In this document: positions 1-9,254 of the stretch, piece by piece
How the letters are laid out: each line of letters begins with the position of its first letter
Numbering within the stretch: the stretch's first letter is position 1
Source of the DNA: Pseudomonadota bacterium
GTDB taxonomy: Bacteria > Pseudomonadota > Alphaproteobacteria > Rhizobiales > Rhizobiaceae
NCBI GenBank assembly: GCA_023433855.1
Contig: JAEYTV010000507.1
Span: 1-15,354, forward strand
DNA length: 15,354 nt
Reading direction: 5' to 3'
Program-made: the position numbers and the translations under genes
Notes under the pieces: model-generated
The model's input: the letters and a program-made list of their open reading frames with translations, nothing else
Database searches by the model: none
What the model was told of the DNA's origin: nothing

Positions 1-484
1 ATGGCCAGCCTATGTCCCAACCTGCGTGCATGACAGGGCTGGGACAAGAACTATCCGCACGCTTTGCTGCCGGATATTGAAGGCTGTATTCGCTGCCCAA
101 TCGCCGATCCGCTGCTGGGGTTGGAGAGGATGGCGAGGGACGGGAGAGATGCGATGGGAGGTAGCACCCGTGCCGCGCCCCGCGGAACCGGAGGCCGCAC
201 CCACGCGAAAGAGCCCGGGGACGGCCTGGATCGATCGCCGATTCACCCTTGAGTTTCTCTGCTGCTGCCGCTAAATCTCGCGCACCAGGACCGGGCCCCT
301 CTGGCAGCTTCTTTGGAGTTGTGATGTCGGACTGGAATCGTCCAAATCAGGTGCCTGGTGTTCAGGGGGGTCATCTCGAGGAACGGCAACGGTTTGATGG
401 CGGGCTTCGCCGGCCAACCCGCGTGTGCTCTCGAACCTCCTCCGCGACCTAAGGTACTCCGCGCTTTAATAGATTGGGTGCCAA
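1..484. other. Region without a recognisable gene
   Basis: I see no credible gene in this stretch. Short open frames exist on both strands (for example 26-274 plus and 10-246 minus), but their products are low-complexity, Arg/Pro/Gly-rich, have no recognisable motif and lack convincing ribosome-binding sites. A weak promoter-like pair, TTGAGT at 249-254 and TAAATC at 272-277 with a 17-bp spacer, would give a leader of about 200 nt for the downstream terC-type gene. A small GC-rich hairpin with a CTTCG loop lies near 398-416. I looked for yybP-ykoY manganese riboswitch motifs, because such riboswitches often precede TerC genes, and did not find them. Confidence 0.5.
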
Positions 485-1138
485 ATGATGGAATTCTTCA
501 CTGCGGAGGCGCTGACAGCTCTCCTGCAAGTTATCATGATCGACCTCGTGCTGGCTGGCGACAACGCGATCGTCATCGGTCTTGCCGCAGCCGGGCTGCC
601 GAAAGACCAGCGAGCCAAGGCGATCCTCATCGGGATCATTGCAGCCACGGTCCTGCGCATAGGTTTTGCCCTGGCAACAACGCAGCTCCTGCAGATCGTG
701 GGGCTTCTGCTGGCCGGCGGCGTGCTGCGCCTCTGGGTGTGCTGGAAAATGTGGCGCGAACTTCGCACCCCGCATCAGGATGAGGAAGAAGCGAGCGAGG
801 CCTTGGAGGAGGCCGATCTCAACCAAGACGGGACGATCGCCGGCGGTGCTCCGCGCAAGACATTTGCGCAGGCCGCCTGGCAGATCATCATTGCTGATGT
901 TTCCATGTCGCTCGACAATGTCCTCGCCGTCGCGGGCGCGGCGCACGAGCATCCGGAAGTTCTGATTTTTGGCCTGGTCCTGTCCATCGCCCTGATGGGG
1001 ATCGCTGCAAGCTTCATTGCACGACTGCTCCACAAGCATCGCTGGATCGCCTATGTCGGCCTTGCGGTGATCCTCTACGTTGCACTGGAGATGATCTGGC
1101 GGGGAACGAACGAGGTTCTGCCCTATATCAACGGCTGA
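485..1138 (+). CDS. TerC/YjbE-family integral membrane protein, putative metal (Mn) exporter
   Basis: The product is 217 aa, or 216 if the second ATG at 488 is used; the ribosome-binding site is weak for both. TerC-family hallmarks are present twice: D20 with G25-D26-N27 in the first membrane half, and D138 with D144-N145 in the second. This matches the internal two-fold repeat of the family, with hydrophobic segments near residues 9-35, 44-65, 67-88, 129-152, 158-178 and 186-205. Family members of this length are annotated YjbE, and studied TerC proteins have been linked to manganese efflux; that role is inferred here. The loop between the two halves (97-118) is strongly acidic and contains D111-x-N113-x-D115-G116-x-I118, resembling the start of an EF-hand calcium loop. 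The gene stands alone and is followed by a strong hairpin. The family call is firm; the substrate is not. Confidence 0.9.
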   Translation: MMEFFTAEALTALLQVIMIDLVLAGDNAIVIGLAAAGLPKDQRAKAILIGIIAATVLRIGFALATTQLLQIVGLLLAGGVLRLWVCWKMWRELRTPHQDEEEASEALEEADLNQDGTIAGGAPRKTFAQAAWQIIIADVSMSLDNVLAVAGAAHEHPEVLIFGLVLSIALMGIAASFIARLLHKHRWIAYVGLAVILYVALEMIWRGTNEVLPYING

Positions 1139-1143
1139 TCCTG

Positions 1144-1185
1144 CCTACGGCGCGACGATCGCTTCGTCGCGCCGCTTGCGGTAGG
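1144..1185 (+). terminator. Strong hairpin after the terC-type gene, probable terminator
   Basis: A perfect 10-bp stem, GGCGCGACGA at 1149-1158 with TCGTCGCGCC at 1164-1173, encloses a 5-nt loop. CCTAC at 1144-1148 can also pair with GTAGG at 1181-1185 across a small bulge. The hairpin begins 11 bp after the terC stop codon. No T-tract follows, so it may be a non-canonical terminator or a 3' mRNA-stabilising element. Confidence 0.5.
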
Positions 1186-1324
1186 ACCGGCCGACGCCTG
1201 GCCTCTCGTCCCTGCCCGACGACCCAGCTCTCCAACCAAAACTTATGCCGAGGCAGCAGAACCTATTCGTCACGCTGTCGATGTGCTCCTATCTCTTCAT
1301 CATGCAGGGACACTCTGTTCGCGA

Positions 1325-1381
1325 CTGTGTTGCAAAGAGCGGCCCCCGGTCAGATTGAATGGAGGGAGCGCCTGTGTTGCA
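1325..1381 (+). repeat. 10-bp direct repeat CTGTGTTGCA upstream of the dioxygenase operon
   Basis: CTGTGTTGCA occurs exactly at 1325-1334 and again at 1372-1381, with a period of 47 bp. The second copy overlaps the inverted repeat at 1367-1387. Paired identical decamers directly upstream of a catabolic operon could be regulator half-sites, but no regulator can be assigned from sequence. Confidence 0.4.
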
Positions 1382-1402
1382 GGCGCTGCGCGATGATCGC
1401 GC
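1367..1402 (+). promoter_or_regulatory. Two adjacent perfect inverted repeats just before the dioxygenase ribosome-binding site
   Basis: The first is AGCGCCTG (1367-1374), a 5-nt spacer, then CAGGCGCT (1380-1387). The second follows with no gap: GCGCGAT (1388-1394), one central base, then ATCGCGC (1396-1402). The ribosome-binding site GGGAG starts at 1404 and the start codon is at 1415. They could be tandem operators, or an RNA structure limiting access to the ribosome-binding site. Both symmetries are exact; the function is inferred. Confidence 0.55.
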
Positions 1403-1414
1403 TGGGAGAAGTTG

Positions 1415-2371
1415 ATGACGGAACCGTGCTACGACGTCGCTCATCTTGGGCACGTAGAACTTTATTCAGACCGCTTCGACGACACGCTTGATTTCTTCAC
1501 ACGTGTCTATGGTCTCACCGAGAGCGGTCGCGACGCAGACAGCGTCTATCTGCGTGCTTATGACGACTATGAGTTCCATACGCTCAAGTTGACGCGGCAC
1601 CACACGACCGGCGTTGGTCACATTGCCTACCGCACCACGTCACCGGAGGCGCTTGAGCGTCGCGTCAAAGTGATCGAAGGGCGGGGCTGGGGCGTGGGCT
1701 GGACCGAGGGCGACCTTGGTCACGGGCGCGCCTACCAGTTCAGGAGCCCCGACGGGCACCTGTTCGAGCTCTACTGGGATACACAGGAATATGTCGCCCC
1801 GCCGGAAGAAAAGCCTGCCCTGAAGAACATTGCCCAGCGGTATCACGGTCGCGGTGCCTGCCCGCGTCGGCTTGACCACGTCAATCTGCTCGCCGCCGAT
1901 GTCAGTCAGATACGCGAGTTCATGACGGTGGCGCTCGGCAGCCGGGTGACGGAGCTTATCCAGCTCGACAACGGTCGACTGGGCGGCTGCTGGTTCACGA
2001 TCAACAACAAGACTTACGATCTTGCGTGCTCCGAGGACCATACGGGATCCCACGGTCGTTTCCATCACGTCACCTATGCGGTCGACCAACGTGAAGACAT
2101 CCTGCGGGCCGCCGACATCTTCCTGGAAAATGGCGTGCATATCGAATCGGGGCCGCACAAGCATGCGATCCAGGGCACCTTCTTTCTTTATGTCTGGGAG
2201 CCGGCAGGCAACCGGGTCGAGCTTGCCAATGCCGGTGCGCGCCTTATCCTTCGGCCGGACTGGAAGCCGGTCGTCTGGACAGAGGCCGACCGCAAGAAGG
2301 GACAGGCCTGGGGCATGAAGACGATCGAAACCTTCCACACGCACGGCACGCCGCCCGTCGCGCACAAGTAA
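1415..2371 (+). CDS. Type I (VOC-fold) extradiol ring-cleavage dioxygenase
   Basis: The product is 318 aa, starting at ATG 1415 with GGGAG at 1404-1408; a TTG one codon earlier is less likely. It has two vicinal-oxygen-chelate domains, about 8-125 and 151-275, the architecture of catechol 2,3-dioxygenases. The expected Fe(II) 2-His-1-Glu ligands are H155 (in RLDHVN), H218 (in FHHVTY) and E269 (in NRVELAN). H250 and Y259 sit where second-sphere His and Tyr lie in XylE-type enzymes, with nearly the same spacing, so the enzyme looks catalytically complete. It is the first gene of an operon whose next three genes match galB, galC and galD, and so occupies the position of a gallate dioxygenase. 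In characterised pathways that enzyme is type II (LigB superfamily), unrelated to this one. The substrate is inferred to be gallate, 3-O-methylgallate or another catecholic acid. A glyoxalase role is unlikely given the length and the intact extradiol signature. Confidence 0.88.
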   Translation: MTEPCYDVAHLGHVELYSDRFDDTLDFFTRVYGLTESGRDADSVYLRAYDDYEFHTLKLTRHHTTGVGHIAYRTTSPEALERRVKVIEGRGWGVGWTEGDLGHGRAYQFRSPDGHLFELYWDTQEYVAPPEEKPALKNIAQRYHGRGACPRRLDHVNLLAADVSQIREFMTVALGSRVTELIQLDNGRLGGCWFTINNKTYDLACSEDHTGSHGRFHHVTYAVDQREDILRAADIFLENGVHIESGPHKHAIQGTFFLYVWEPAGNRVELANAGARLILRPDWKPVVWTEADRKKGQAWGMKTIETFHTHGTPPVAHK

Positions 2372-2384
2372 GTACGAGGCTATC

Positions 2385-3113
2385 ATGGCAAAGACAGCAT
2401 TGGTTATCAGCGCGCATTCGGCGGACTTCGTCTGGCGTTGCGGAGGAGCGATCGCGCTTCACGAAGAGAAGGGCTATGAAGTCACGGTTGTCTGCCTGTC
2501 CTACGGAGAACGTGGCGAAAGCGCCAAGCTCTGGAAGAACCCGGGCATGACACTGGAGAAGGTCAAGACGGAACGGCGGAAGGAAGCGGAGAATGCCGCC
2601 AAGGCGCTCGGCGTCACCGACATCCAGTTTTTCGATCTCGGCGACTATCCGCTGGTTGTCGACCAGGACGCCAAGTTCAAGCTCGTCGAGGTGATCCGCA
2701 AGGTCCAGCCCGAATTCATGCTGTCTCACTCCAAGTGGGACCCGTATAATACCGATCACATGTATGCCACGCAGGTGGCACTCGACGCCCGGATGATCGC
2801 GCAGGCTTGGGGTCATAATCCGGGGGAAAAGGTTCTCGGCGCGCCGCAGCTCTATCTCTTCGAACCGCATCAGACCGAACAGATGGAATGGAAGCCCGAC
2901 CTCTTCCTCGACATCTCGCCGGTATGGGAAAAGAAGTGGGCGGCTATCCAGTGCATGGAGGGCCAGGAGCATCTGTGGCACTACTACAAGAACGTCGCCG
3001 AAAACCGAGGCAACCACTTCATGCGCAATTCCGGCGGCCAGTCCGGCGGGCGCAAGTCGACGCATGCGGAAGGATTCCAGTCTGTCTTCCCACGTACCGT
3101 CGATGAACTCTAG
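2385..3113 (+). CDS. galB: PIG-L/LmbE-family 4-carboxy-2-hydroxymuconate (4-oxalomesaconate) hydratase, GalB-like
   Basis: The product is 242 aa, begins 13 bp after the dioxygenase stop and has ACGAGG at 2374-2379 as ribosome-binding site. PIG-L zinc ligands are recognisable as H11 and D14 (AHSAD, replacing the usual AHPDD) and H125 (NTDH). The AHSADFVWRCGG start and the VCLSYGERGESAKLWK segment around 36-51 closely resemble, from memory, GalB of Pseudomonas putida. GalB is a PIG-L protein that hydrates the ring-cleavage product of gallate and protocatechuate 4,5-cleavage to 4-carboxy-4-hydroxy-2-oxoadipate. E42 or E45 is a plausible catalytic acid/base. The next gene encodes the matching aldolase, which supports hydratase rather than deacetylase activity. 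The main alternative is an uncharacterised PIG-L deacetylase. Confidence 0.85.
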   Translation: MAKTALVISAHSADFVWRCGGAIALHEEKGYEVTVVCLSYGERGESAKLWKNPGMTLEKVKTERRKEAENAAKALGVTDIQFFDLGDYPLVVDQDAKFKLVEVIRKVQPEFMLSHSKWDPYNTDHMYATQVALDARMIAQAWGHNPGEKVLGAPQLYLFEPHQTEQMEWKPDLFLDISPVWEKKWAAIQCMEGQEHLWHYYKNVAENRGNHFMRNSGGQSGGRKSTHAEGFQSVFPRTVDEL

Positions 3114-3128
3114 GAAGGACAGATTGTG

Positions 3129-3800
3129 ATGGGTGTCGTCGTTCAGAGCATCGAGCGTGCGGATCAGTCTGTCATCGACCGGCTTGCTGCCTGCGGTGTC
3201 GCAACGGTCCATGAGGCGCAGGGTCGCAAGGGTCTGCTCGCCAGCTACATGCGACCGATCTATCGCGGCGCGCGGCTGGCGGCCAGTGCCGTCACGATTT
3301 CTGCGCCTCCCGGCGATAACTGGATGCTGCATGTGGCGATCGAGCAATTGAAGGCGGGTGATGTCCTGCTGCTTGCGCCGACCAGCCCCTGCGAAGACGG
3401 ATATTTTGGCGATCTGCTCGCCACGTCCGCGCAGGCTCGGGGCTGCAAGGGCCTGATCATCGACGCGGGCGTCCGTGACGTGGCCGATCTCACGGAGATG
3501 AAGTTCCCTGTCTGGTCAAAGGCGATCTTCGCTCAGGGCACTGTCAAGGAGACGCTGGGTTCGGTCAACGTGCCGGTCGTCTGCGCCGGCGCCTATGTGT
3601 GTCCGGGCGACGTGATCGTCGCCGATGACGACGGAGTCTGTGTTGTTCTTCGCGAAGAGGCGGAGACGGTTGCTCAGAAAGCGGAAGCCAGGGTCGCTGC
3701 CGAGGACAACAAACGTAAGCGGCTTGCCGCCGGCGAGCTTGGCCTCGACATCTACGACATGCGGGGCCGACTCGCCGAGAAGGGCCTCAAATATATCTGA
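3129..3800 (+). CDS. galC: RraA-fold 4-carboxy-4-hydroxy-2-oxoadipate aldolase / oxaloacetate decarboxylase, GalC/LigK-like
   Basis: The product is 223 aa. ATG 3129 is preferred over the adjacent GTG 3126; AGGAAGG at 3112-3118 could serve either. The class II pyruvate aldolase signature of the RraA fold is clear: D95, then exactly 20 residues, then R116-D117, with R116 expected to bind pyruvate and D117 to help hold the divalent metal. G91-YFGD-L96 lies in the conserved active-site loop. Family enzymes (GalC, LigK, ProA) cleave 4-carboxy-4-hydroxy-2-oxoadipate to pyruvate and oxaloacetate and often decarboxylate oxaloacetate. Its place directly after the GalB-like hydratase fits sequential steps. 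RNase E regulator RraA shares the fold, but the context and the intact aldolase motif argue against that role. Confidence 0.86.
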   Translation: MGVVVQSIERADQSVIDRLAACGVATVHEAQGRKGLLASYMRPIYRGARLAASAVTISAPPGDNWMLHVAIEQLKAGDVLLLAPTSPCEDGYFGDLLATSAQARGCKGLIIDAGVRDVADLTEMKFPVWSKAIFAQGTVKETLGSVNVPVVCAGAYVCPGDVIVADDDGVCVVLREEAETVAQKAEARVAAEDNKRKRLAAGELGLDIYDMRGRLAEKGLKYI

Positions 3801-3822
3801 TACCGCGGGATCGGAGGCGGTC

Positions 3823-4878
3823 ATGAGCGAGAATGAAACCGGCGTCCGTTGCATGTGGATGCGAGGCGGCACATCCAAGGGCGGGTATTTCCTCGCCGAG
3901 GACCTGCCGGGCGACCGTGACGGTTTCCTGCTGCGGGTCATGGGTTCGCCCGACGCGCGCCAGATCGACGGCATGGGAGGAGCGCATCCACTCACGTCCA
4001 AGGTAGCCGTGGTGAAGAAGTCGGAGCGGGAGGGGGTCGATGTCGACTATCTCTTCCTGCAGGTCTTTGTCGACCAACCGATCGTCACTGATGCACAGAA
4101 CTGCGGCAACATCCTTGCCGGTATCGGGCCCTTTGCAATCGAGCGTGGACTGGTGCAGGTCAAGGCCGAGAAGACCGAGGTTTCAATCTTCATGGAGAAT
4201 ACCGGGCAGATCGCGATTGCGACTGTCGAGACGCTGGGAGGGAAGGTGAGCTACGAAGGTGATGCCCGCATCGACGGGGTTCCGGGTACGGCAGCGCCTG
4301 TTCCGATCGTCTTTGCGGACACTGCCGGCTCGTCCTGCGGTGCGCTCCTGCCGACCGGCAATCCTGTCGACGAGATCGAAGGCGTTGCCTGCACGCTGAT
4401 CGACAACGGCATGCCCTGTGTGGTGATGCGCGCGGACGTGTTCGGGCTGAAGGGCGACGAGAGCCCGAAGGAGCTCGAGGCCAACCAGGAACTCAGAGCA
4501 AGACTCGAAGCCATTCGCCTGAAAGCGGGACCAATGATGAACCTTGGCGACGTCGCCAAGAAGTCTGTCCCAAAGATGACCATGGTGTCGGCTTCGAGCG
4601 CCGGCGGCGCCATATCCACCCGTACGTTCATTCCGCATAGCTGCCACGATGCAATCGGCGTGCTCGGCGCCGTCAGCGTTGCGACCGCCTGCCTTCTGCC
4701 GGAAGGTCCAGCACCCGAACTCGCGGTCATTCCGCAAGGCGATGAGAAGCTTCTGTCGATCGAGCATCCGACTGGCGAAATGAGCGTGATCGTCACGATG
4801 AAGGATGGCGATGTTCATCGGGCCGCAGTGCTGCGCACCGCGCGAAAACTCTTTGATGGTTTGGTTTTCAGCAACTGA
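3823..4878 (+). CDS. galD: PrpF-family 4-oxalomesaconate tautomerase, GalD-like
   Basis: The product is 351 aa from ATG 3823, with GGAGGCGG at 3813-3820 as ribosome-binding site. The open frame runs back to 3625, but that extension lies inside the aldolase gene and is rejected. Family marks are MRGGTSKG (13-20), GSPDARQIDGMGG (41-53), TSK (58-60) and the N93-C94-G95-N96 motif of DAP-epimerase-fold isomerases. GalD of P. putida, of similar length, converts the keto and enol forms of 4-oxalomesaconate so that GalB can hydrate the product. The MGSPDARQIDG and QNCGNILAG segments match my memory of GalD better than PrpF of the 2-methylcitrate cycle, and no prpC, prpD or acnD lies nearby. It starts 22 bp after galC, within the same operon. 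Confidence 0.86.
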   Translation: MSENETGVRCMWMRGGTSKGGYFLAEDLPGDRDGFLLRVMGSPDARQIDGMGGAHPLTSKVAVVKKSEREGVDVDYLFLQVFVDQPIVTDAQNCGNILAGIGPFAIERGLVQVKAEKTEVSIFMENTGQIAIATVETLGGKVSYEGDARIDGVPGTAAPVPIVFADTAGSSCGALLPTGNPVDEIEGVACTLIDNGMPCVVMRADVFGLKGDESPKELEANQELRARLEAIRLKAGPMMNLGDVAKKSVPKMTMVSASSAGGAISTRTFIPHSCHDAIGVLGAVSVATACLLPEGPAPELAVIPQGDEKLLSIEHPTGEMSVIVTMKDGDVHRAAVLRTARKLFDGLVFSN

Positions 4879-4891
4879 ACGGAGCAGAGCT

Positions 4892-5752
4892 ATGAGGATC
4901 GCGTTCCTGGGGTTCGGGGAAGCTGCCCGGGCCTTTCACGACAGCCTGGCGTCGACGCTGGATGGCGCCGAGTTCCTCGCCTATGACCTGCTGGTGGAAA
5001 ACGCCGGTGAGATGCGGGATGCCATGACGAGCCGCGGCGTCCGGCCGGCGGCGTCGGTGGCGGAACTTGCCGATGCCGAGTGGATTTTCAGTGCGGTCAC
5101 CGCCGACCAGAGCCTCCAGGCCGCACAGGCCATTGCCCCGTATCTCGGACAGGGCGCCTTGTTCATCGATATCAACTCCGTGTCGCCTGGGCGCAAGCGC
5201 GAGACTGCTTCCCTGATCAACGAGTCGGGAGCAGGCTATCTCGACATGGCAGTCATGGCGCCGGTGCATCCTAAGGGGCATGCCACACCCGTGCTGATCG
5301 CCGGGAGACCTGCATCGGCTGTCCTGCAACCACTGAAGTCGCTTGGTTTTGATGCAGATGTCGCGGGAGAGGAGCCGGGTGCGGCAACTGCCATCAAGAT
5401 GGTGCGTTCGGTCTTCGTGAAGGGACTGGAGGCAATTACCGTTGAGGCGCTGCTCGCGGCCGAGGCATCAGGATGCTTCGACGAGATCCTTTCCTCTCTC
5501 TCCCGAAGTTTTCCCGGGTTGGACTGGACCAGATTCCCAGACTACCAGTTCGAGCGGACGATGCGTCACGGCAGCCGTCGTGCTGCGGAGATGCGGGAAA
5601 GCGGAGCAACGCTGGATGCTCTTGGTCTCAATGGCGGGATTGCAAGGGAGATCGCCCTTGTCCAGGATGCCATGGCCGCAAGCGCCGTCGCGCCCTCTGG
5701 AGACCTCCGACACACTGTGGCACAAGTCCTGGAGCGCCGCCGCGCGAAATAG
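4892..5752 (+). CDS. NAD(P)-dependent dehydrogenase of the 6-phosphogluconate/3-hydroxyisobutyrate family, DUF1932 C-terminus
   Basis: The product is 286 aa from ATG 4892, with GGAGCAGAG upstream; the longer frame back to 4805 overlaps galD and is rejected. A Rossmann dinucleotide fold starts immediately: G7-F8-G9-E10-A11 after strand RIAFL. D93-INSVSP (93-99) corresponds to the conserved family loop, and K169 in AATAIKMVRS matches the catalytic lysine region. The C-terminal part, about 185-275, resembles DUF1932 and replaces the usual all-alpha dehydrogenase domain. It is the last gene of the operon, 13 bp after galD. Standard gallate breakdown through GalA-D needs no dehydrogenase, so its presence suggests a step specific to this pathway. 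It might oxidise the cyclic hemiacetal of a ring-cleavage semialdehyde, as the unrelated LigC does; this is speculative. Confidence 0.8.
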   Translation: MRIAFLGFGEAARAFHDSLASTLDGAEFLAYDLLVENAGEMRDAMTSRGVRPAASVAELADAEWIFSAVTADQSLQAAQAIAPYLGQGALFIDINSVSPGRKRETASLINESGAGYLDMAVMAPVHPKGHATPVLIAGRPASAVLQPLKSLGFDADVAGEEPGAATAIKMVRSVFVKGLEAITVEALLAAEASGCFDEILSSLSRSFPGLDWTRFPDYQFERTMRHGSRRAAEMRESGATLDALGLNGGIAREIALVQDAMAASAVAPSGDLRHTVAQVLERRRAK

Positions 5753-5757
5753 GCTCG

Positions 5758-5765
5758 TGTATACC
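5758..5765. promoter_or_regulatory. Candidate GntR operator TGTATACC
   Basis: The TGTATAC core begins 6 bp after the dehydrogenase stop and 140 bp before the proposed gntR start. It shares GTATAC with the sites at 5807 and 6735. Its right half is imperfect (ACC instead of ACA). Confidence 0.45.
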
Positions 5766-5806
5766 TGACGATGTCAAGCGCTCGCAGCTTTGCCGGAAAG
5801 GGTGGC

Positions 5807-5814
5807 TGTATACA
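5807..5814. promoter_or_regulatory. Candidate GntR operator TGTATACA upstream of gntR
   Basis: This perfect 8-bp palindrome is 49 bp from the previous site. FCD-type GntR regulators commonly bind short palindromes of this kind. A possible promoter follows directly: TTGGCA at 5821-5826, a 16-bp spacer, TAAATT at 5843-5848. The position suggests autoregulation. Confidence 0.55.
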
Positions 5815-5820
5815 TCGGCC

Positions 5821-5848
5821 TTGGCATTTTTCCGGATGGCGCTAAATT
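5821..5848 (+). promoter_or_regulatory. Candidate promoter of the GntR regulator gene
   Basis: TTGGCA (5821-5826) and TAAATT (5843-5848) are separated by 16 bp. Transcription would begin near 5855, which agrees with translation starting at the TTG at 5898 rather than at earlier in-frame codons. Assigned by eye only. Confidence 0.35.
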
Positions 5849-5897
5849 GCTGTCCGCAGGCGGAGTAGGTCGTCTGGCGGCGGGCAAAGGTGCTGAT

Positions 5898-8184
<2,287 letters not shown>

Positions 8185-8188
8185 TCCT

Positions 8189-8222
8189 GATGGCGTGCGA
8201 GAAGTGGTTCTCGCACGCCATC
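8189..8222 (+). repeat. 15-bp perfect hairpin between ligM and metF
   Basis: GATGGCGTGCGAGAA (8189-8203) pairs without mismatch with TTCTCGCACGCCATC (8208-8222) around a GTGG loop. It starts 5 bp after the ligM stop and ends 47 bp before metF. No T-tract follows; a second small hairpin (CCCA/TGGG, 8226-8238) comes after it. Most likely an intercistronic stabilising or REP-like element, or a partial terminator that lowers metF expression. Confidence 0.7.
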
Positions 8223-8268
8223 CAGCCCATCCGGTGGGTGGTTATTCGAGTTGACGGGAGGATCGACA

Positions 8269-9195
8269 ATGGCGCTTTTGAATCTCTTCAAGGGTAGGCA
8301 GGAAGACAAGTCACCGGCGGCAGCCGACTTCAAGGACTTGATCGCCGACTATTCCATCGAGGTCATGCCGCGCACGGCCGCGAAAATAGAGGACTTCAAG
8401 AGCCTGCTGCCGAAGGGGACGCGCGTCTATGTCGCCCACATCGAAGGCACGCCGATCGAGGACATGGTCGAAACTGCCAAGCGTCTCAGCCGCGACGGTT
8501 TTCCGGTCATGCCGCATTTCCCATCCCGCATCATTCCGAGCCGGGATACGCTTGAGGACTGGATCAACCGTTACAGAAACGAGGCAGGCGTTGAACAGGC
8601 CCTTCTGCTTGGCGGCGGTGTAGCGACCCCTGCGGGCGACTTCGACAGCTCCATGCAGCTTATCGAGACGGGACTTTTCGATCGCTACGGCTTCAAGCGC
8701 CTCCATGTCGCCGGCCATCCGGAAGGCAACAAGGACATCGACGTCGAAGGCGGCTCCAAGCTCGTGGACGAGGCGTTGAAGTTCAAGCAGGCCTATTCCG
8801 AACGCACGGACGCCGAGATGGCGATCGTCACTCAGTTTGCGTTCGACGCGAAACCGGTCATAGCCTGGGCGGAGCGGATTGCAGCCGAAGGAATCAAACT
8901 GCCGATCCACATCGGCATTGCCGGACCCACCAAGCTGCAGACCCTCATAAAATTTGCGATCTCCTGCGGCGTTGGCCCGTCGCTCAATGTGCTGCAGAAG
9001 CGCGCCATGGATCTGAGCAAGCTGCTGGTCCCGTATGAACCCGACGAACTGTTGTCCGACCTCGCCAAATACAAGGCTGCCAATCCGGATAGCTTGATTG
9101 ATCGTATCCACGTCTTCCCGCTGGGCGGTATTCGCGCCAGTGCGGATTGGATGAATGCCCAGCAGAGCAGTGAGCAGAGCGCGGCCCTGGCTTGA
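8269..9195 (+). CDS. metF: Methylenetetrahydrofolate reductase-like protein, partner of the O-demethylase
   Basis: The product is 308 aa from ATG 8269, with GGGAGGA at 8256-8262. It resembles the short MetF-type TIM-barrel flavoenzymes. The SIEVMPR segment (29-35) has E31 in the place of the conserved catalytic Glu. ALLLGGGV (about 114-121), HVAGHPEGNKD (about 147-157) and TQFAFD (about 188-193) correspond to conserved FAD- and folate-site segments. In SYK-6, metF is clustered with ligM and recycles 5-methyl-THF made by demethylation to 5,10-methylene-THF, feeding C1 units into metabolism. The same role is inferred here, working in the oxidative direction. It differs enough from housekeeping MetF (FEFFPP at the catalytic strand) to suggest a dedicated catabolic paralogue. 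Confidence 0.88.
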   Translation: MALLNLFKGRQEDKSPAAADFKDLIADYSIEVMPRTAAKIEDFKSLLPKGTRVYVAHIEGTPIEDMVETAKRLSRDGFPVMPHFPSRIIPSRDTLEDWINRYRNEAGVEQALLLGGGVATPAGDFDSSMQLIETGLFDRYGFKRLHVAGHPEGNKDIDVEGGSKLVDEALKFKQAYSERTDAEMAIVTQFAFDAKPVIAWAERIAAEGIKLPIHIGIAGPTKLQTLIKFAISCGVGPSLNVLQKRAMDLSKLLVPYEPDELLSDLAKYKAANPDSLIDRIHVFPLGGIRASADWMNAQQSSEQSAALA

Positions 9196-9254
9196 CAAGG
9201 GTCCGCGCCGCCGCGGCCGTTCCGCCTTTCGTCCACAATCCGTGACAGTCGCTG

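Noticed and set aside
26..274. Short open frames at the left edge on both strands
   Set aside because: No ribosome-binding sites, low-complexity products and no recognisable domain.
250..484. Possible yybP-ykoY manganese riboswitch before the terC-type gene
   Set aside because: The conserved GGGGAGUA-type and CAACA-type segments were not found; only a small GC hairpin is present.
2385..3113. Reading the PIG-L protein as an N-acetylglucosaminyl deacetylase
   Set aside because: The AHSAD variant, the GalB-like segments and the flanking galC and galD homologues favour the hydratase.
2244..3347. Minus-strand open frame of 367 codons opposite the dioxygenase end, galB and the galC start
   Set aside because: It spans three well-supported plus-strand genes and shows no family features.
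3625..3822. Upstream extension of the GalD-like frame
   Set aside because: It lies within the galC coding sequence; the ATG at 3823 has a good ribosome-binding site and agrees with the family N-terminus.
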